From assembly GCF_026341825.1 (NCBI RefSeq), contig NZ_JAPENY010000001.1, positions 1,674,001 through 1,738,000 of the forward strand: a DNA stretch of 64,000 bases, in the 5' to 3' direction. The stretch's first letter is position 1. Each line of letters starts with the position of its first letter. Positions 17,105-25,296 of this stretch are shown here, in pieces. The stretch is from Streptomyces sp. NBC_00620 (GTDB lineage Bacteria > Actinomycetota > Actinomycetes > Streptomycetales > Streptomycetaceae). Under the pieces are notes generated by a model. It was not told the DNA's origin. It did not search any database and saw nothing but the letters and a program-made list of their open reading frames with translations. The position numbers and the translations under genes are program-made.

Positions 17105-17545
17105 TCAGCTCAGTTGCTCGGCCAGGCCGACGATGATGCCGTCCGGGCCGCGGAGGTAGCAGAGCAGATAGCTGTCCTCGAACCGGGCGATCTCGCCGAC
17201 GAGTTCGGCGCCGTGAGGGCGCAGGCGGGCAACGGTGTCCTCGATGTCGTCGACGGCGAACATGACGCGGTGCGTGCCCAGAATGTTGTGCGGCCGGTTT
17301 CGTGGCTCGGCGCTGATCGCCGCGGGGCTGCGGTACTTCGCCAGCTCGAGCCGGCTGTGACCGTCCGGGGTCCGGACCATCGCGATGTCGCAGCGGACGC
17401 CCTCGAGGCCGGTGCACTGGTCGGCGACGAGGCCCTTGATCTCCGCCTTGCCCTCCAGCTCCATGCCGAGTTCCACGAAGAACGCGATGGCGGCATCCAA
17501 GTCCTCGACGACGATGCCGACGTTGTCCATCCGCTGAATCGCCAT
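17105..17545 (-). CDS. VOC-family (glyoxalase/bleomycin-resistance-type) protein
   Basis: 146 residues with two beta-alpha-beta-beta-beta modules: MDNVGIVVEDLDAAIAFFVE and, later, HRVMFAVDDIEDTVARLRPH. Possible metal ligands are in the equivalent strands (H in HRVM, E in SRLELAKY, D/E near LRGPDGIIV). The ATG at 17545 follows AAGGAG eight bases upstream; a longer frame starting at 17626 adds an unlikely tail. It probably acts on a small reactive metabolite, or binds a drug; the substrate is not evident. Confidence 0.87.
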   Translation of the reverse strand: MAIQRMDNVGIVVEDLDAAIAFFVELGMELEGKAEIKGLVADQCTGLEGVRCDIAMVRTPDGHSRLELAKYRSPAAISAEPRNRPHNILGTHRVMFAVDDIEDTVARLRPHGAELVGEIARFEDSYLLCYLRGPDGIIVGLAEQLS

Positions 17546-17695
17546 GCCGGTTTCTCCTTCTTCCTCGTGCGGCCGGTGGTGGCCGCTGATGTCCCTGGGA
17601 CGGAGACGGTGGCACGTTTTCGACATCCGCAGAGCGCCGACCCCCGAAGAATCTGGATCGCGCCTCAGGTGAGATTCAGGCTCCGGATCCGCGGG

Positions 17696-18472
17696 CTACG
17701 CGGCGATGACGGCGACCCCTGTCCTGCCTCCGTCGACATCCACCACGGTTCCGTGCACGAAGGCCGCTTCGTCGCTGGCCAGCCAGACGACGGCATGCGC
17801 GATGGCGTCCGGTGTGCCGACGGCACCGGCCGGGGTGCCCTTCATCATGATCTCGCCCGGATGGGGCTCGCTGCCCACCGGGGCCGGGGGCAGGATCACG
17901 CCGGGCGAGACGGCGTTCACGCGCACGCCCATGGGGCCGAACTCCGCGGCCCACGCCCGCGTGAGCGTCTCCATGGCTCCCTTGGTGGAGCTGTAGAGCG
18001 CGCCAAGGGGAACGCCCAGGCGTGCGATCCACGAGCCGAGGTTGATGATCACCCCGCCGCCGGACTCCGTCATGCCGGGGACCACGGCGGCGGTGAGGAA
18101 GAACGGCGCCTTCACGTTCACGCCGTAGACCTCGTCGAACGTCTTCTCGTCGGTGGCGAGGGTGCCGGGGGCCGGGTAGATGCCGGCGTTGTTCACCAGG
18201 ATGTCGATCCGTCCGCCCAAGGTCTCACGGGCCCGATCGGCCAGGTCCTGGGAGGCCTCAGCACTGCCGTCGAGGGTCGCCTCCAGGAAGTCGGCCCGGC
18301 CGCCGGACGCACGGATCCCTTCGACGACCTGTGCCCCTCGTTCCCGGTTGCGCCCGGACACGATCACGTGGGCGCCCTCGGCGGCGAACGCTTCGGCGAT
18401 CGCCTGCCCGATGTTGCTGGTCGATCCCGTGACCAGCGCCGTCTTGTTCCGCAGTCGTAGTAGTTCAGTCAT
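17696..18472 (-). CDS. SDR-family oxidoreductase
   Basis: 258 residues, classical SDR: TGSTSNIGQAIAEAFA at the cofactor site, a basic R in SGRNRERG for NADP(H), DILVNNAGIYP, catalytic Ser in INLGSWIARLG and Y-x3-K in ALYSSTKGAMETLTRA. The C-terminus (GTVVDVDGGRTGVAVI) is typical of FabG-like reductases. ATG at 18472. The gene is divergent from a TetR gene whose start is 62 bases away, with an operator-like palindrome in between, so it is probably repressed by that regulator. Confidence 0.9.
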   Translation of the reverse strand: MTELLRLRNKTALVTGSTSNIGQAIAEAFAAEGAHVIVSGRNRERGAQVVEGIRASGGRADFLEATLDGSAEASQDLADRARETLGGRIDILVNNAGIYPAPGTLATDEKTFDEVYGVNVKAPFFLTAAVVPGMTESGGGVIINLGSWIARLGVPLGALYSSTKGAMETLTRAWAAEFGPMGVRVNAVSPGVILPPAPVGSEPHPGEIMMKGTPAGAVGTPDAIAHAVVWLASDEAAFVHGTVVDVDGGRTGVAVIAA

Positions 18473-18496
18473 GCCGCAACTGTGCTTCGTATAAAA

Positions 18497-18512
18497 TGGA
18501 CCAGCAAGTCCA
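18497..18512. promoter_or_regulatory. putative TetR operator between divergent SDR and TetR genes
   Basis: TGGAC at 18497-18501 and GTCCA at 18508-18512 form an inverted repeat with a 6-base spacer in an AT-rich stretch (TATAAAATGGACCAGCAAGT). It is the only palindrome in the 62-base divergent promoter region. Confidence 0.6.
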
Positions 18513-18534
18513 CAAACTGGCTCAGGGAGGCCGT

Positions 18535-19155
18535 ATGCCCGACGCACCCACCACCAAGGGCCGCGCCACACGAGCCCGCATCGTCGAAGGGGCGGCCGAG
18601 GTGCTGCGCGAGCAGGGCGTCGCCTTCACGACGCTCGATGACATCCGCGGCCGCACCGGCACGAGCAAGAGCCAGCTCTTCCACTACTTCCCCGACGGCA
18701 AGGACGAACTGCTGCTGGCGGTGGCCCAGTTCGAGGCGGACCGCGTCCTTACGGACCAGCAGCCGCATCTGGGGCGGCTGGACTCGTGGGAGTCCTGGCA
18801 GCGGTGGCGGGATGTTGTGGTGGAGCGTTATGAACTCCAGGGCGACCAGTGCCCGTTGGGGTCACTGTTCCTGCAGGTGGGACGGTCCCGCCCAGGTGCC
18901 AGGGCGATCGTGGCGGAGCTGATGAGCCAATGGCAGGAGCAACTCGCCCGCGGTATGCGCGCCCTTCAGGCGAACGGGCTGGTGTCGCCGGTCCTTGATG
19001 TGGACCGGACGGCCGCCGCGCTGCTGGCGGGTGTCCAGGGAGGCGTGGCCATCATGATGTCCACGGGCGACTCGACCCACCTCAGGGCGGCACTCGACAC
19101 CGGCATCGAGCACCTCCGCGCGACGGCGGGTGAGCCGACGGCACGTAGGGCCTGA
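18535..19155 (+). CDS. TetR/AcrR-family transcriptional regulator
   Basis: 206 residues. HTH region: TRARIVEGAAEVLREQGVAF then TLDDIRGRTGTSKSQLFHYF and PDGKDELLLAVAQFE. The C-terminal domain (DQCPLGSLFLQVGRSRPGAR) belongs to the branch related to LfrR/YxaF-like repressors. ATG at 18535 has AGGGAGG five bases upstream. It most likely represses the divergent SDR gene and itself. Confidence 0.9.
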   Translation: MPDAPTTKGRATRARIVEGAAEVLREQGVAFTTLDDIRGRTGTSKSQLFHYFPDGKDELLLAVAQFEADRVLTDQQPHLGRLDSWESWQRWRDVVVERYELQGDQCPLGSLFLQVGRSRPGARAIVAELMSQWQEQLARGMRALQANGLVSPVLDVDRTAAALLAGVQGGVAIMMSTGDSTHLRAALDTGIEHLRATAGEPTARRA

Positions 19156-19238
19156 CCGGCGGATCGTGCCGCGGACGCGGGGCTTTCGACGCCGATCTGC
19201 GGCGTTGGTTCCCTGCGACCTGATCCACCAGGCAGGCC

Positions 19239-19448
19239 GACATCGCTCTGCTGTGCGCGACCGAGGACCTCCGCGACCTCGAGAGCAGCGACATCGCCCA
19301 GGAGTACCCGGTGGCCCTCCTGCTCGCCCGGCCGGCGGAATCGCGCGATCGCCGGATCGCGAAAGTCCTTGATCTCGCCCGCACCGTGACGTCGTCGGTA
19401 CCCCGGCCGGCCACGGTCAGGGTCGCGATCACCCCCGCCGCCGGCTGA
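19239..19448 (+). pseudogene. probable C-terminal remnant of a LysR-type regulator
   Basis: Reading from 19239 gives DIALLCATEDLRDLESSDIA and then QEYPVALLLARP before a stop at 19446-19448. The pattern resembles the effector-binding domain of small LysR regulators (ADVALVCAPxDLxGLExxE..EYPVALLP). No start codon, HTH or ribosome binding site precedes it. Assignment rests on pattern recall from a short, degenerate stretch and is tentative. Confidence 0.4.
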
Positions 19449-19475
19449 GTGACGTCACGTGCCACAGTCCCTCTG

Positions 19476-20351
19476 TCATTCGCGGAACGGCAGATGACAG
19501 GCCGCACGCAGGGCATCCATCTTCTCTGCGTCGATGGTCTCGGGCGCGGCCGTGTACGTGATGATCCTGAGGTCGGTGCCGGCAGGCATCAGGGCGTCGA
19601 CGTCGAGGGCGATGTCACCCACCAGTGGATGCTCGATGGTCTTGCGGTCGCCGACGTAGGGGCCGGCGGTGCCGTTGGACCAGAGACGGGCGAAGCGCGG
19701 GTCGCTTCGAAGCAGGTCCTCGACGAGTGAGGCAAGGCGTGCGTCATGGGGGTGGGCGGCCGCCGTCACACGCAGGTCGGCGACGAGGTCCTCCTCCTGC
19801 GCTTCGGTGCCCTTCCATGACCAGACGGGCCATGCCGCGACCGGGTCCCGGCCTCGGCTGTCGCTCGACTGGAACATCGCGGCGACGAGGTTGCGTTCGG
19901 CCCAGCCGTACGCGCGGGGATCGCCTACCACGGCCGTCCACATCTTGTTCCAGCCGATGATGGTCCAGTCGGCGGCGAAGACCGCGGCGGGAATGTCTCC
20001 CAGCTGGTGTACAAGCCGCTGCACACTCACGGGCATGTGTCTGGAGACGTTCCCGGCGGAGGGCGGCGCGAGGTGGGCGCAGCGGAACAGATGGTCGCGT
20101 TCGGACGGGTCGAGACGCAGTGCTCTGGCCAGGGCGGTGACCACTTGGGCCGAGGGGTTGCCGGCGCGGCCCTGTTCCAGCCGCACCACGTAGTCGACCG
20201 ATATGCCTGCCAGACGGGCAAGTTCTTCGCGGCGCAGTCCAGAAATGCGCCGCTCCCCGTCGGCCTCCAGCCCGCTGTCCTGCGGTGACATGCGCTCACG
20301 CCAGCCGCGCAGGGTCATGCCGAAGTGGTTCATCGCTGCCATGCGGGTCAT
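19476..20351 (-). CDS. XRE-family regulator with MmyB-like ligand-binding domain
   Basis: About 291 residues. An N-terminal helix-turn-helix (RISGLRREELARLAGISVDY then VVRLEQGRAGNPSAQVV) is followed by the PAS-like MmyB domain with AAVFAADWTIIGWNKMWTAV and a C-terminal DLRIITYTAAP. This family is abundant in actinomycetes and often controls a neighbouring oxidoreductase gene in response to a lipid-like ligand. No such gene adjoins; the nearest gene is the kinase at 20515 on the same strand upstream. Start: ATG at 20351 is used, 20342 and 20333 are equally possible because no clear ribosome binding site is seen. Confidence 0.87.
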   Translation of the reverse strand: MTRMAAMNHFGMTLRGWRERMSPQDSGLEADGERRISGLRREELARLAGISVDYVVRLEQGRAGNPSAQVVTALARALRLDPSERDHLFRCAHLAPPSAGNVSRHMPVSVQRLVHQLGDIPAAVFAADWTIIGWNKMWTAVVGDPRAYGWAERNLVAAMFQSSDSRGRDPVAAWPVWSWKGTEAQEEDLVADLRVTAAAHPHDARLASLVEDLLRSDPRFARLWSNGTAGPYVGDRKTIEHPLVGDIALDVDALMPAGTDLRIITYTAAPETIDAEKMDALRAACHLPFRE

Positions 20352-20514
20352 CGTCGTCCAGGTGCCGCGGACGACACGAAGCTTCTGTTGCCGCCCAGCG
20401 GATTCGTTACACACTCACGCCGGGTTGGGTCACGGCGCGCGGCCTCTTCGAGTATCGCGGCGAACTCCCGGACAACATAAGGGACTTGAGGCCAGACCTA
20501 CGGGGTGACGTGGG

Positions 20515-22392
20515 TCATCGGATCGTCCAGGTCTGGTTGTCCCAGTTGTTGCATTCCCAGAGGACCACGACCGTTCCGCTCGTGCCCCCGAAAATGGTGA
20601 CGCATTTCTGGGACTGATCACCCAGCAGTTCCGTTCCGGAGAAGTGGAATTGCTGACTGGCGCCGCCGCTGCACCCGGTCAGTTGGATCTCGGTCCGGTC
20701 ATCGCTCGACCCTCCGGCCACGGTCATGCACTTTCCCGCCGACCGGAAGGTCCCATCCGATCCGATGAGCCACCGCTGCGCCGCGGAGCCGTCGCACGTG
20801 GCCTGGACCAGCTGGATCCCCTCGGTCCCGGCGCCGCGGCTCAGGCACTTCTCCGTGGCGGGGACCACCAGGGTTTGGCCGGCCGGGGCGTCCGATGAGT
20901 CGGATCCGCTGTTCGTGGCCGGGTTCTCGTCTCCGGGTTGCGTGTCGGGATTCTCTTGTCCGGCCTTGGGCGTCGACTCCTGCGACGGGGTGTGCGCCGT
21001 CGGCGACTTGACGCTGGAACTCGTAGAGCTCGACGGTGAGGAGGAGGCAGAAGAGGCCGTCGGCTTGTCCGCGGACCTCGAGGTCGTGGGGCCGCCGGCT
21101 GGGAGAGCGCCGGCCGACGCTTTGGCGCCGCTGGTGTTCTTCTCCGTCGTCGTGTCGACCAGCAGGGCGGCGATCGTGCTCAGTGCCGCCGTGGCGACCA
21201 CTGCGGCGAGCAGGACCAGTTTCTTCTTACGGCCCGTACGGCCCGTAAGGCCCGTTCGGTCCGTTCGGCCAGAGGGCCGCCGCGCCTGCGGATCGGTCGT
21301 GTCAGGCTGCGGGCGTTCGGCTGCCGGGTCGGCGGCGGATGCCTCGCGTGTTCTGTGCCCCGGGTTCGGTTTCGGCTTCGAGTCCGGTTCCGGTTCCGGT
21401 TCCGGCTTCGGACTCGGTTCCGGCTTCGAGTCCGGTTCCGGCTTCGCACTTGATTCCGGCCTCGCACTCGATTCCGGCTTCGGCGCCGCAGCCGCAGCCG
21501 CAACGTCGGCGACCCCCGTACGGGCGGCAGCGGGCGAAGTGGTGGAGTGGCCCACTCGGCGTATTCGGCGCGGGTCGGCGCTCGCCTCTGCCCGCAAGAG
21601 GCGCTCGGCGTCCTCGGCCGACAGTCGCTCAGCCGGTTTGGCGATGAGCAGGCCCTGGATCAGCGGGGTCAGCGGCCCGGCGTCCCGGACCTCGGGGGCC
21701 GGCTCCATGGCGATGGCGTACATCGTCTCCGTCACCGTGTCCCGGAGGAACGGTGAGCGTCCGTCCACCGCCTGGAACAGCGTGGCGCCCAGCGCCCACA
21801 GGTCGGCCTCCGGGCCCGGTTTGGCGCCGACGAGACGCTCGGGGGCCATGAAGTCGACCGACCCCACCAGCTGCCCGGTGCGGGTGAGAGCCGAGGTCTC
21901 GGCGGCCTGGGCGATGCCGAAGTCGGTGAGGACCACCCGGCCGTCCGCGGCGAGCAGTACGTTCGCCGGCTTCACGTCCCGGTGCAGGATCCCGGCCCGG
22001 TGCGCCGCCCCTAACGCGGCGATCACGCCACGGCCGATCCTGGCGGCCTCTTCGGGGGGGACCGGGCCGTGTGCCTTGATCAGGTCGGCGAGGGTGGTGG
22101 AAGGCACGTACTCCATGACGATGATGGGCAGGCCCTCGTCGTCCACGACATCGTGGACGACAACGACATTGGGGTGGCTGATCCGGGCGGCGCTGCGAGC
22201 CTCGCGACGGGTGCGCTCGAAGAGGGTGTCGAGTTCGTCGCCGTCGAGGTGCGGCTGGGGATGGAGCTTTTTGACAGCGACCTCGCGGCCGAGGAGATCG
22301 TCGTGGGCGCGCCACACGGTGGCCATGCCGCCTCGGCCGATCCGGTCGAGGATGCGGTATCGGCCGGCGATCAGCCGTCCTTCGTCGGACAC
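20515..22392 (-). CDS. Ser/Thr protein kinase with extracellular ricin-type lectin domain
   Basis: 625 residues. Kinase domain (about 8-270): glycine loop GRGGMATVW, ATP-binding K41, catalytic loop HRDVKPAN (137-144), DFG (157-159), APE (183-185). A Pro/Glu/Lys/Ser low-complexity linker follows (KPEPDSKPEPSPKPEPEPEP), a basic stop and one membrane helix (LVLLAAVVATAALSTIAALL), then a Ser/Thr-rich stalk. The C-terminal 120 residues carry a ricin B fold with QxW motifs (AAQRWLIGSDG, NQTWTIR). So the cytoplasmic kinase is tied to an outside carbohydrate-binding sensor, plausibly of cell-wall or environmental glycans. ATG at 22392. Confidence 0.93.
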   Translation of the reverse strand: MSDEGRLIAGRYRILDRIGRGGMATVWRAHDDLLGREVAVKKLHPQPHLDGDELDTLFERTRREARSAARISHPNVVVVHDVVDDEGLPIIVMEYVPSTTLADLIKAHGPVPPEEAARIGRGVIAALGAAHRAGILHRDVKPANVLLAADGRVVLTDFGIAQAAETSALTRTGQLVGSVDFMAPERLVGAKPGPEADLWALGATLFQAVDGRSPFLRDTVTETMYAIAMEPAPEVRDAGPLTPLIQGLLIAKPAERLSAEDAERLLRAEASADPRRIRRVGHSTTSPAAARTGVADVAAAAAAPKPESSARPESSAKPEPDSKPEPSPKPEPEPEPDSKPKPNPGHRTREASAADPAAERPQPDTTDPQARRPSGRTDRTGLTGRTGRKKKLVLLAAVVATAALSTIAALLVDTTTEKNTSGAKASAGALPAGGPTTSRSADKPTASSASSSPSSSTSSSVKSPTAHTPSQESTPKAGQENPDTQPGDENPATNSGSDSSDAPAGQTLVVPATEKCLSRGAGTEGIQLVQATCDGSAAQRWLIGSDGTFRSAGKCMTVAGGSSDDRTEIQLTGCSGGASQQFHFSGTELLGDQSQKCVTIFGGTSGTVVVLWECNNWDNQTWTIR

Positions 22393-22939
22393 CGTGGGTT
22401 CCTTTCAGCTGCTTCAGGGACCGAACCGGCCGACGGCGCCACGGGGCTACTCCGGCCGGACACACGCCCAACAGCCCCTCGCTCAGGGCTTGTTGGGGAT
22501 TGCCCTGTCAGTCGAAGGGGGCGATCATACTGGGAAGCGGCCCCTGTCCAAGGCGCGCCGGGCCCAAGTGCCGCGCGCAGGGCGACTCCAGGACTGTTGA
22601 TCGGTTCCATGAGGAGCTGGGCCGCCATTGGAGGGGTCTGTGTTGGATCGGTCAGGCCCCGGATTCGGTTGGACAAGGGCTTCTGACTGTCTCCGGTTCG
22701 GGGTCTGCGGCGCTACGGGGCCCGGTCACAAGCAGGGCGGCGCCGCCATCTCACGTCATGAAGGTCCGACGGCCGCGGTCAGCGGACTCGCCGGATCCTT
22801 CGCGTGCCCGATCATCCTCCAAGGAACACGGCAGCCGCCAGCCTCGAGGGTAGGAACAGCAGTACCACCCGCGGTCCCGGCCGCTGCGGGGCAGCCCGCC
22901 GACCACCCGGAGGGGCTCTCCACGCGTGCGAACCGACGG
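22393..22939. other. intergenic region, no supported gene
   Basis: About 550 bases upstream of the kinase gene and beyond the terminator of the neighbouring leftward gene. Open frames here lack ribosome binding sites and resemble shadows; the kinase promoter should be in this stretch. Confidence 0.45.
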
Positions 22940-22980
22940 CGCGCCCAAGTCCACCGCAGTTGCTGGTGGGCTTGGGCGCG
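22940..22980 (-). terminator. transcription terminator hairpin
   Basis: CGCGCCCAAGTCCACC (22940-22955) pairs with GGTGGGCTTGGGCGCG (22965-22980), 16 pairs with one wobble and a 9-base loop, ten bases past the stop of the membrane protein gene at 22991. No T tract, as is common in Streptomyces. Confidence 0.75.
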
Positions 22981-22990
22981 GTCCTTGCGG

Positions 22991-23617
22991 TCAGTTTCCG
23001 TATGCCTGGCGGAACTTGGCGATGGTTTCGGCCGAGGCCCAGTTCGCGCCGCACGACGGGACGACGCCGTTCTCGGCGGCCACGATGTAGTGCTCACCGT
23101 CCGTGAACGTCAGCGTCTCCGGCTGGTCCGTGTTGCTGTCGAGTACGACCGTGTCCGCGTCACCGCCCTGCAGCCAGTGGTCGACACGGAAGGTGACCAT
23201 GGAGCCCTTGATGGAAGTGACCGTTCCCTCGAAGAGGGTCGGGTACCTGCGCAGTTGGTCGGGGACGGGCTCCATGCACTTCTGGTTGGCGGAGCCGCTC
23301 TCGGCGGTCAGGGTCAGAGGGCCGGCCGAGATCGAGTGACCGTTGTCGTTGTCCGCCACGATTCCCCCGGCGATGCCGCCTCCGAGCATGAGCAGACCTG
23401 CGGCCGCCGCGAGTCCGAAGAGATTGCGTCGTCCCCGTCCTGCGGCCTTCGCAGGGCGGGTCGTGGTGCCGGCGGCGGTCTCCGCAGGCTGGAGTGCGGT
23501 GTCGGTGTCGGTGTTCAAGGTGGCCTCCACAAGACGGTTGGTGTCGGGCAGCGGAGCACTCGAGGTCAGTGCCGGATCCGCAGACCTCAGCCGGGCCAGC
23601 AGTTCGTCGTCGTTCAC
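22991..23617 (-). CDS. membrane-anchored partner of the adjacent ECF sigma factor
   Basis: 208 residues with an N-terminal cytoplasmic segment (MNDDELLARLRSADPALTSS), one membrane helix at about 66-88 (LFGLAAAAGLLMLGGGIAGG) and an extracytoplasmic domain of 115 residues with two Cys. The gene starts in an ATGA overlap (23614-23617) with the stop of the sigma factor gene, so they are translated together. Cytoplasmic tail, single helix and coupling suggest an anti-sigma or signal receptor, but the zinc-binding HxxxCxxC motif of classical ZAS anti-sigma factors is not present. Function is inferred from context. Confidence 0.8.
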   Translation of the reverse strand: MNDDELLARLRSADPALTSSAPLPDTNRLVEATLNTDTDTALQPAETAAGTTTRPAKAAGRGRRNLFGLAAAAGLLMLGGGIAGGIVADNDNGHSISAGPLTLTAESGSANQKCMEPVPDQLRRYPTLFEGTVTSIKGSMVTFRVDHWLQGGDADTVVLDSNTDQPETLTFTDGEHYIVAAENGVVPSCGANWASAETIAKFRQAYGN

Positions 23618-24234
23618 TGACTGCTCCTTCCTTCATCCCTCTTGTGTCCGGACCGTTCGGCATCCTTTCGCCCCAGTTGTGCGGCGAGCTTCTTTTTCGC
23701 CCGGTGGAGCCGGATGCTGACCGCGTTGGAGGTCAGCCCGGTGACTTCCGCGATCTGACGCGGCGCCAGTTCCTCCCACGCCCACAGCTGCACCACCTCG
23801 CGGTCCAGCGCCCCGAGGGCACCGAGCGCGGCATGCAGGTCGCTGTGGTCACTGTGATCGGCAGCCCCTGTCGGAGGCCGCTGCTGTGTCCGTATCAGCC
23901 GCTCCACCAGACGCAGCCTGCGTCCGTCGGCACGGCGGGCATTTGCCAGGCACCCCCGTGCCACCCCGTAGCACCACGGCAGCACTTCGTCGGGACTGTG
24001 ATCGGCATCGGGATCGGCATCGGGTTCGGTCGCGGGTTCGGTCGCGGAACCTGTTCCCGGCCCGGGGACATCGTCGATACGACGCCACAGCACCAGCATC
24101 GTCTCCGACAAGACGTCCTCGGCCAGGTCTGCGCCCGCCCGTCGCAGCAGGTACCGATGCAGCGGTTCCACCACCACCTGCGCCAGTCTTTCGAAACGCG
24201 CCTGCCGCTTCCGGCGCGTCTCCTCTTCCGTCAT
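23614..24234 (-). CDS. RNA polymerase sigma factor, ECF type
   Basis: 206 residues. Region 2: LHRYLLRRAGADLAEDVLSE then TMLVLWRRIDDVPG. Region 4: LGALDREVVQLWAWEELAPR then QIAEVTGLTSNAVSIRLHRA. Between them is a run of Glu/Pro/Ala/Asp repeats (TGSATEPATEPDADPDADHS), coded by a short tandem DNA repeat. WCYGVARGCLANARR is the region 2.4-type segment. ATG at 24234 with a weak ribosome binding site; upstream starts would add a non-conserved tail. It should direct transcription of an envelope- or stress-related regulon together with the overlapping membrane partner. Confidence 0.88.
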   Translation of the reverse strand: MTEEETRRKRQARFERLAQVVVEPLHRYLLRRAGADLAEDVLSETMLVLWRRIDDVPGPGTGSATEPATEPDADPDADHSPDEVLPWCYGVARGCLANARRADGRRLRLVERLIRTQQRPPTGAADHSDHSDLHAALGALGALDREVVQLWAWEELAPRQIAEVTGLTSNAVSIRLHRAKKKLAAQLGRKDAERSGHKRDEGRSSQ

Positions 24235-24478
24235 GGATTCCACAACCCGTCGTGTCCGGCAACGGCCGGTTCCTTTCAGCACAGCGCCGGTCGGACCAAC
24301 ACAACCGCGTGGCCGACGCCGTAGGAGTCCTCCCGCTGCTCGCCCGGTTGTCCGGGAACCACTCCGGGATTGTCCTTGATCGGTAACGGACGCATCCATT
24401 GACCGCTGATCCTCGTCCTGCCAGTTGGTCGCGAGTTGACCATGACATCGGCGAGAACTGCGTGAAGGCGGGGCGGAC

Positions 24479-25252
24479 ATGGCGCGGCACAACGGCGGGC
24501 GCGGCTGGTACGGCAAAGTGCTCGGCACGGCGCTCGGGGTGACGTTGCTCGCCTGCGGTGCCTCGGTGTGGACCGCGCAGGCCGGTGCCGTGGGCGGCTC
24601 GTCCCCGAGGGCGAACGCGTCGGCCACACCGGTCAGTGACGTCAAGAAGGTCGCGGTGACCATCGCGCACGCCTCGGACAAGGGCGCGCGCGGCGTCAAC
24701 ATCACCATCGACGACGGCCCCGACCCCGCGTGGACCCCTCAAGTGCTCGACGTGCTGCGGGAGTACGGGGTGAAGGCCACGTTCTGCATGGTGGGGACGC
24801 AGGCGCAGGCCCACCCGGACCTCGTGAAGCAGGTGGTCGCGGCCGGGCACCGGCTGTGCGACCACTCGGTGTCGCACGACACCACCATGGACAAGCAGTC
24901 CCAGGCCTACCAGTCGCAGCAGATCCTCGACGCCGAACGCATGATCACCGAGGCGTCCGGGGGCGTACGACCGATGTACTACCGGGCGCCCGGCGGTGCC
25001 TTCACCCCGTACAGCCGCAACCTCGCCGCCTCCCACGGCATGCGCCCGCTGGGCTGGAACGTGGACACCAAGGACTTCGAGCGGCCGGGCACGGACGCCA
25101 TCGTCGCCACCGTCGAGCGGGAGCTGCCCAACGGGCCGACGCTCCTCTTCCACGACGCGGGAGGCGACCGCTCCCAGACCGTCGAGGCCCTGCGCCGGAT
25201 CCTCCCCGAACTCAAGGAGCAGGGCTACTCCTTCGGCTTCCCGGTGCGCTGA
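24479..25252 (+). CDS. polysaccharide deacetylase (carbohydrate esterase family 4), secreted
   Basis: 257 residues with a signal peptide (VLGTALGVTLLACGASVWTA-Q-A). Catalytic motifs: MT1 as NITIDDGPDP (Asp-Asp), MT2 as DHSVSHDTTM with two zinc His, MT3 as YYRAPGGAFTPYS, MT4 GWNVDTKDFE, and MT5 LLFHDAGGDR. All key residues are present, so it is likely an active N-deacetylase of peptidoglycan GlcNAc/MurNAc or of chitooligosaccharides. Monocistronic by context, divergent from the ECF sigma gene and convergent with the FG-GAP gene. Confidence 0.92.
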   Translation: MARHNGGRGWYGKVLGTALGVTLLACGASVWTAQAGAVGGSSPRANASATPVSDVKKVAVTIAHASDKGARGVNITIDDGPDPAWTPQVLDVLREYGVKATFCMVGTQAQAHPDLVKQVVAAGHRLCDHSVSHDTTMDKQSQAYQSQQILDAERMITEASGGVRPMYYRAPGGAFTPYSRNLAASHGMRPLGWNVDTKDFERPGTDAIVATVERELPNGPTLLFHDAGGDRSQTVEALRRILPELKEQGYSFGFPVR

Positions 25253-25296
25253 GCCCCGGCTCTGCCGAGGCCCGCCACACCGGCGCCCACCAGCCG

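Noticed and set aside
21360..21500. Repeated GGTTCC-type units considered as a CRISPR or satellite array
   Set aside because: They are codons of the Pro/Glu/Lys linker in the kinase; no spacers and no regular long repeats.
20726..22600. 624-codon plus-strand frame antisense to the ricin-domain kinase
   Set aside because: High-GC shadow of the kinase; no domain motifs, and its low-complexity regions mirror the kinase linker.
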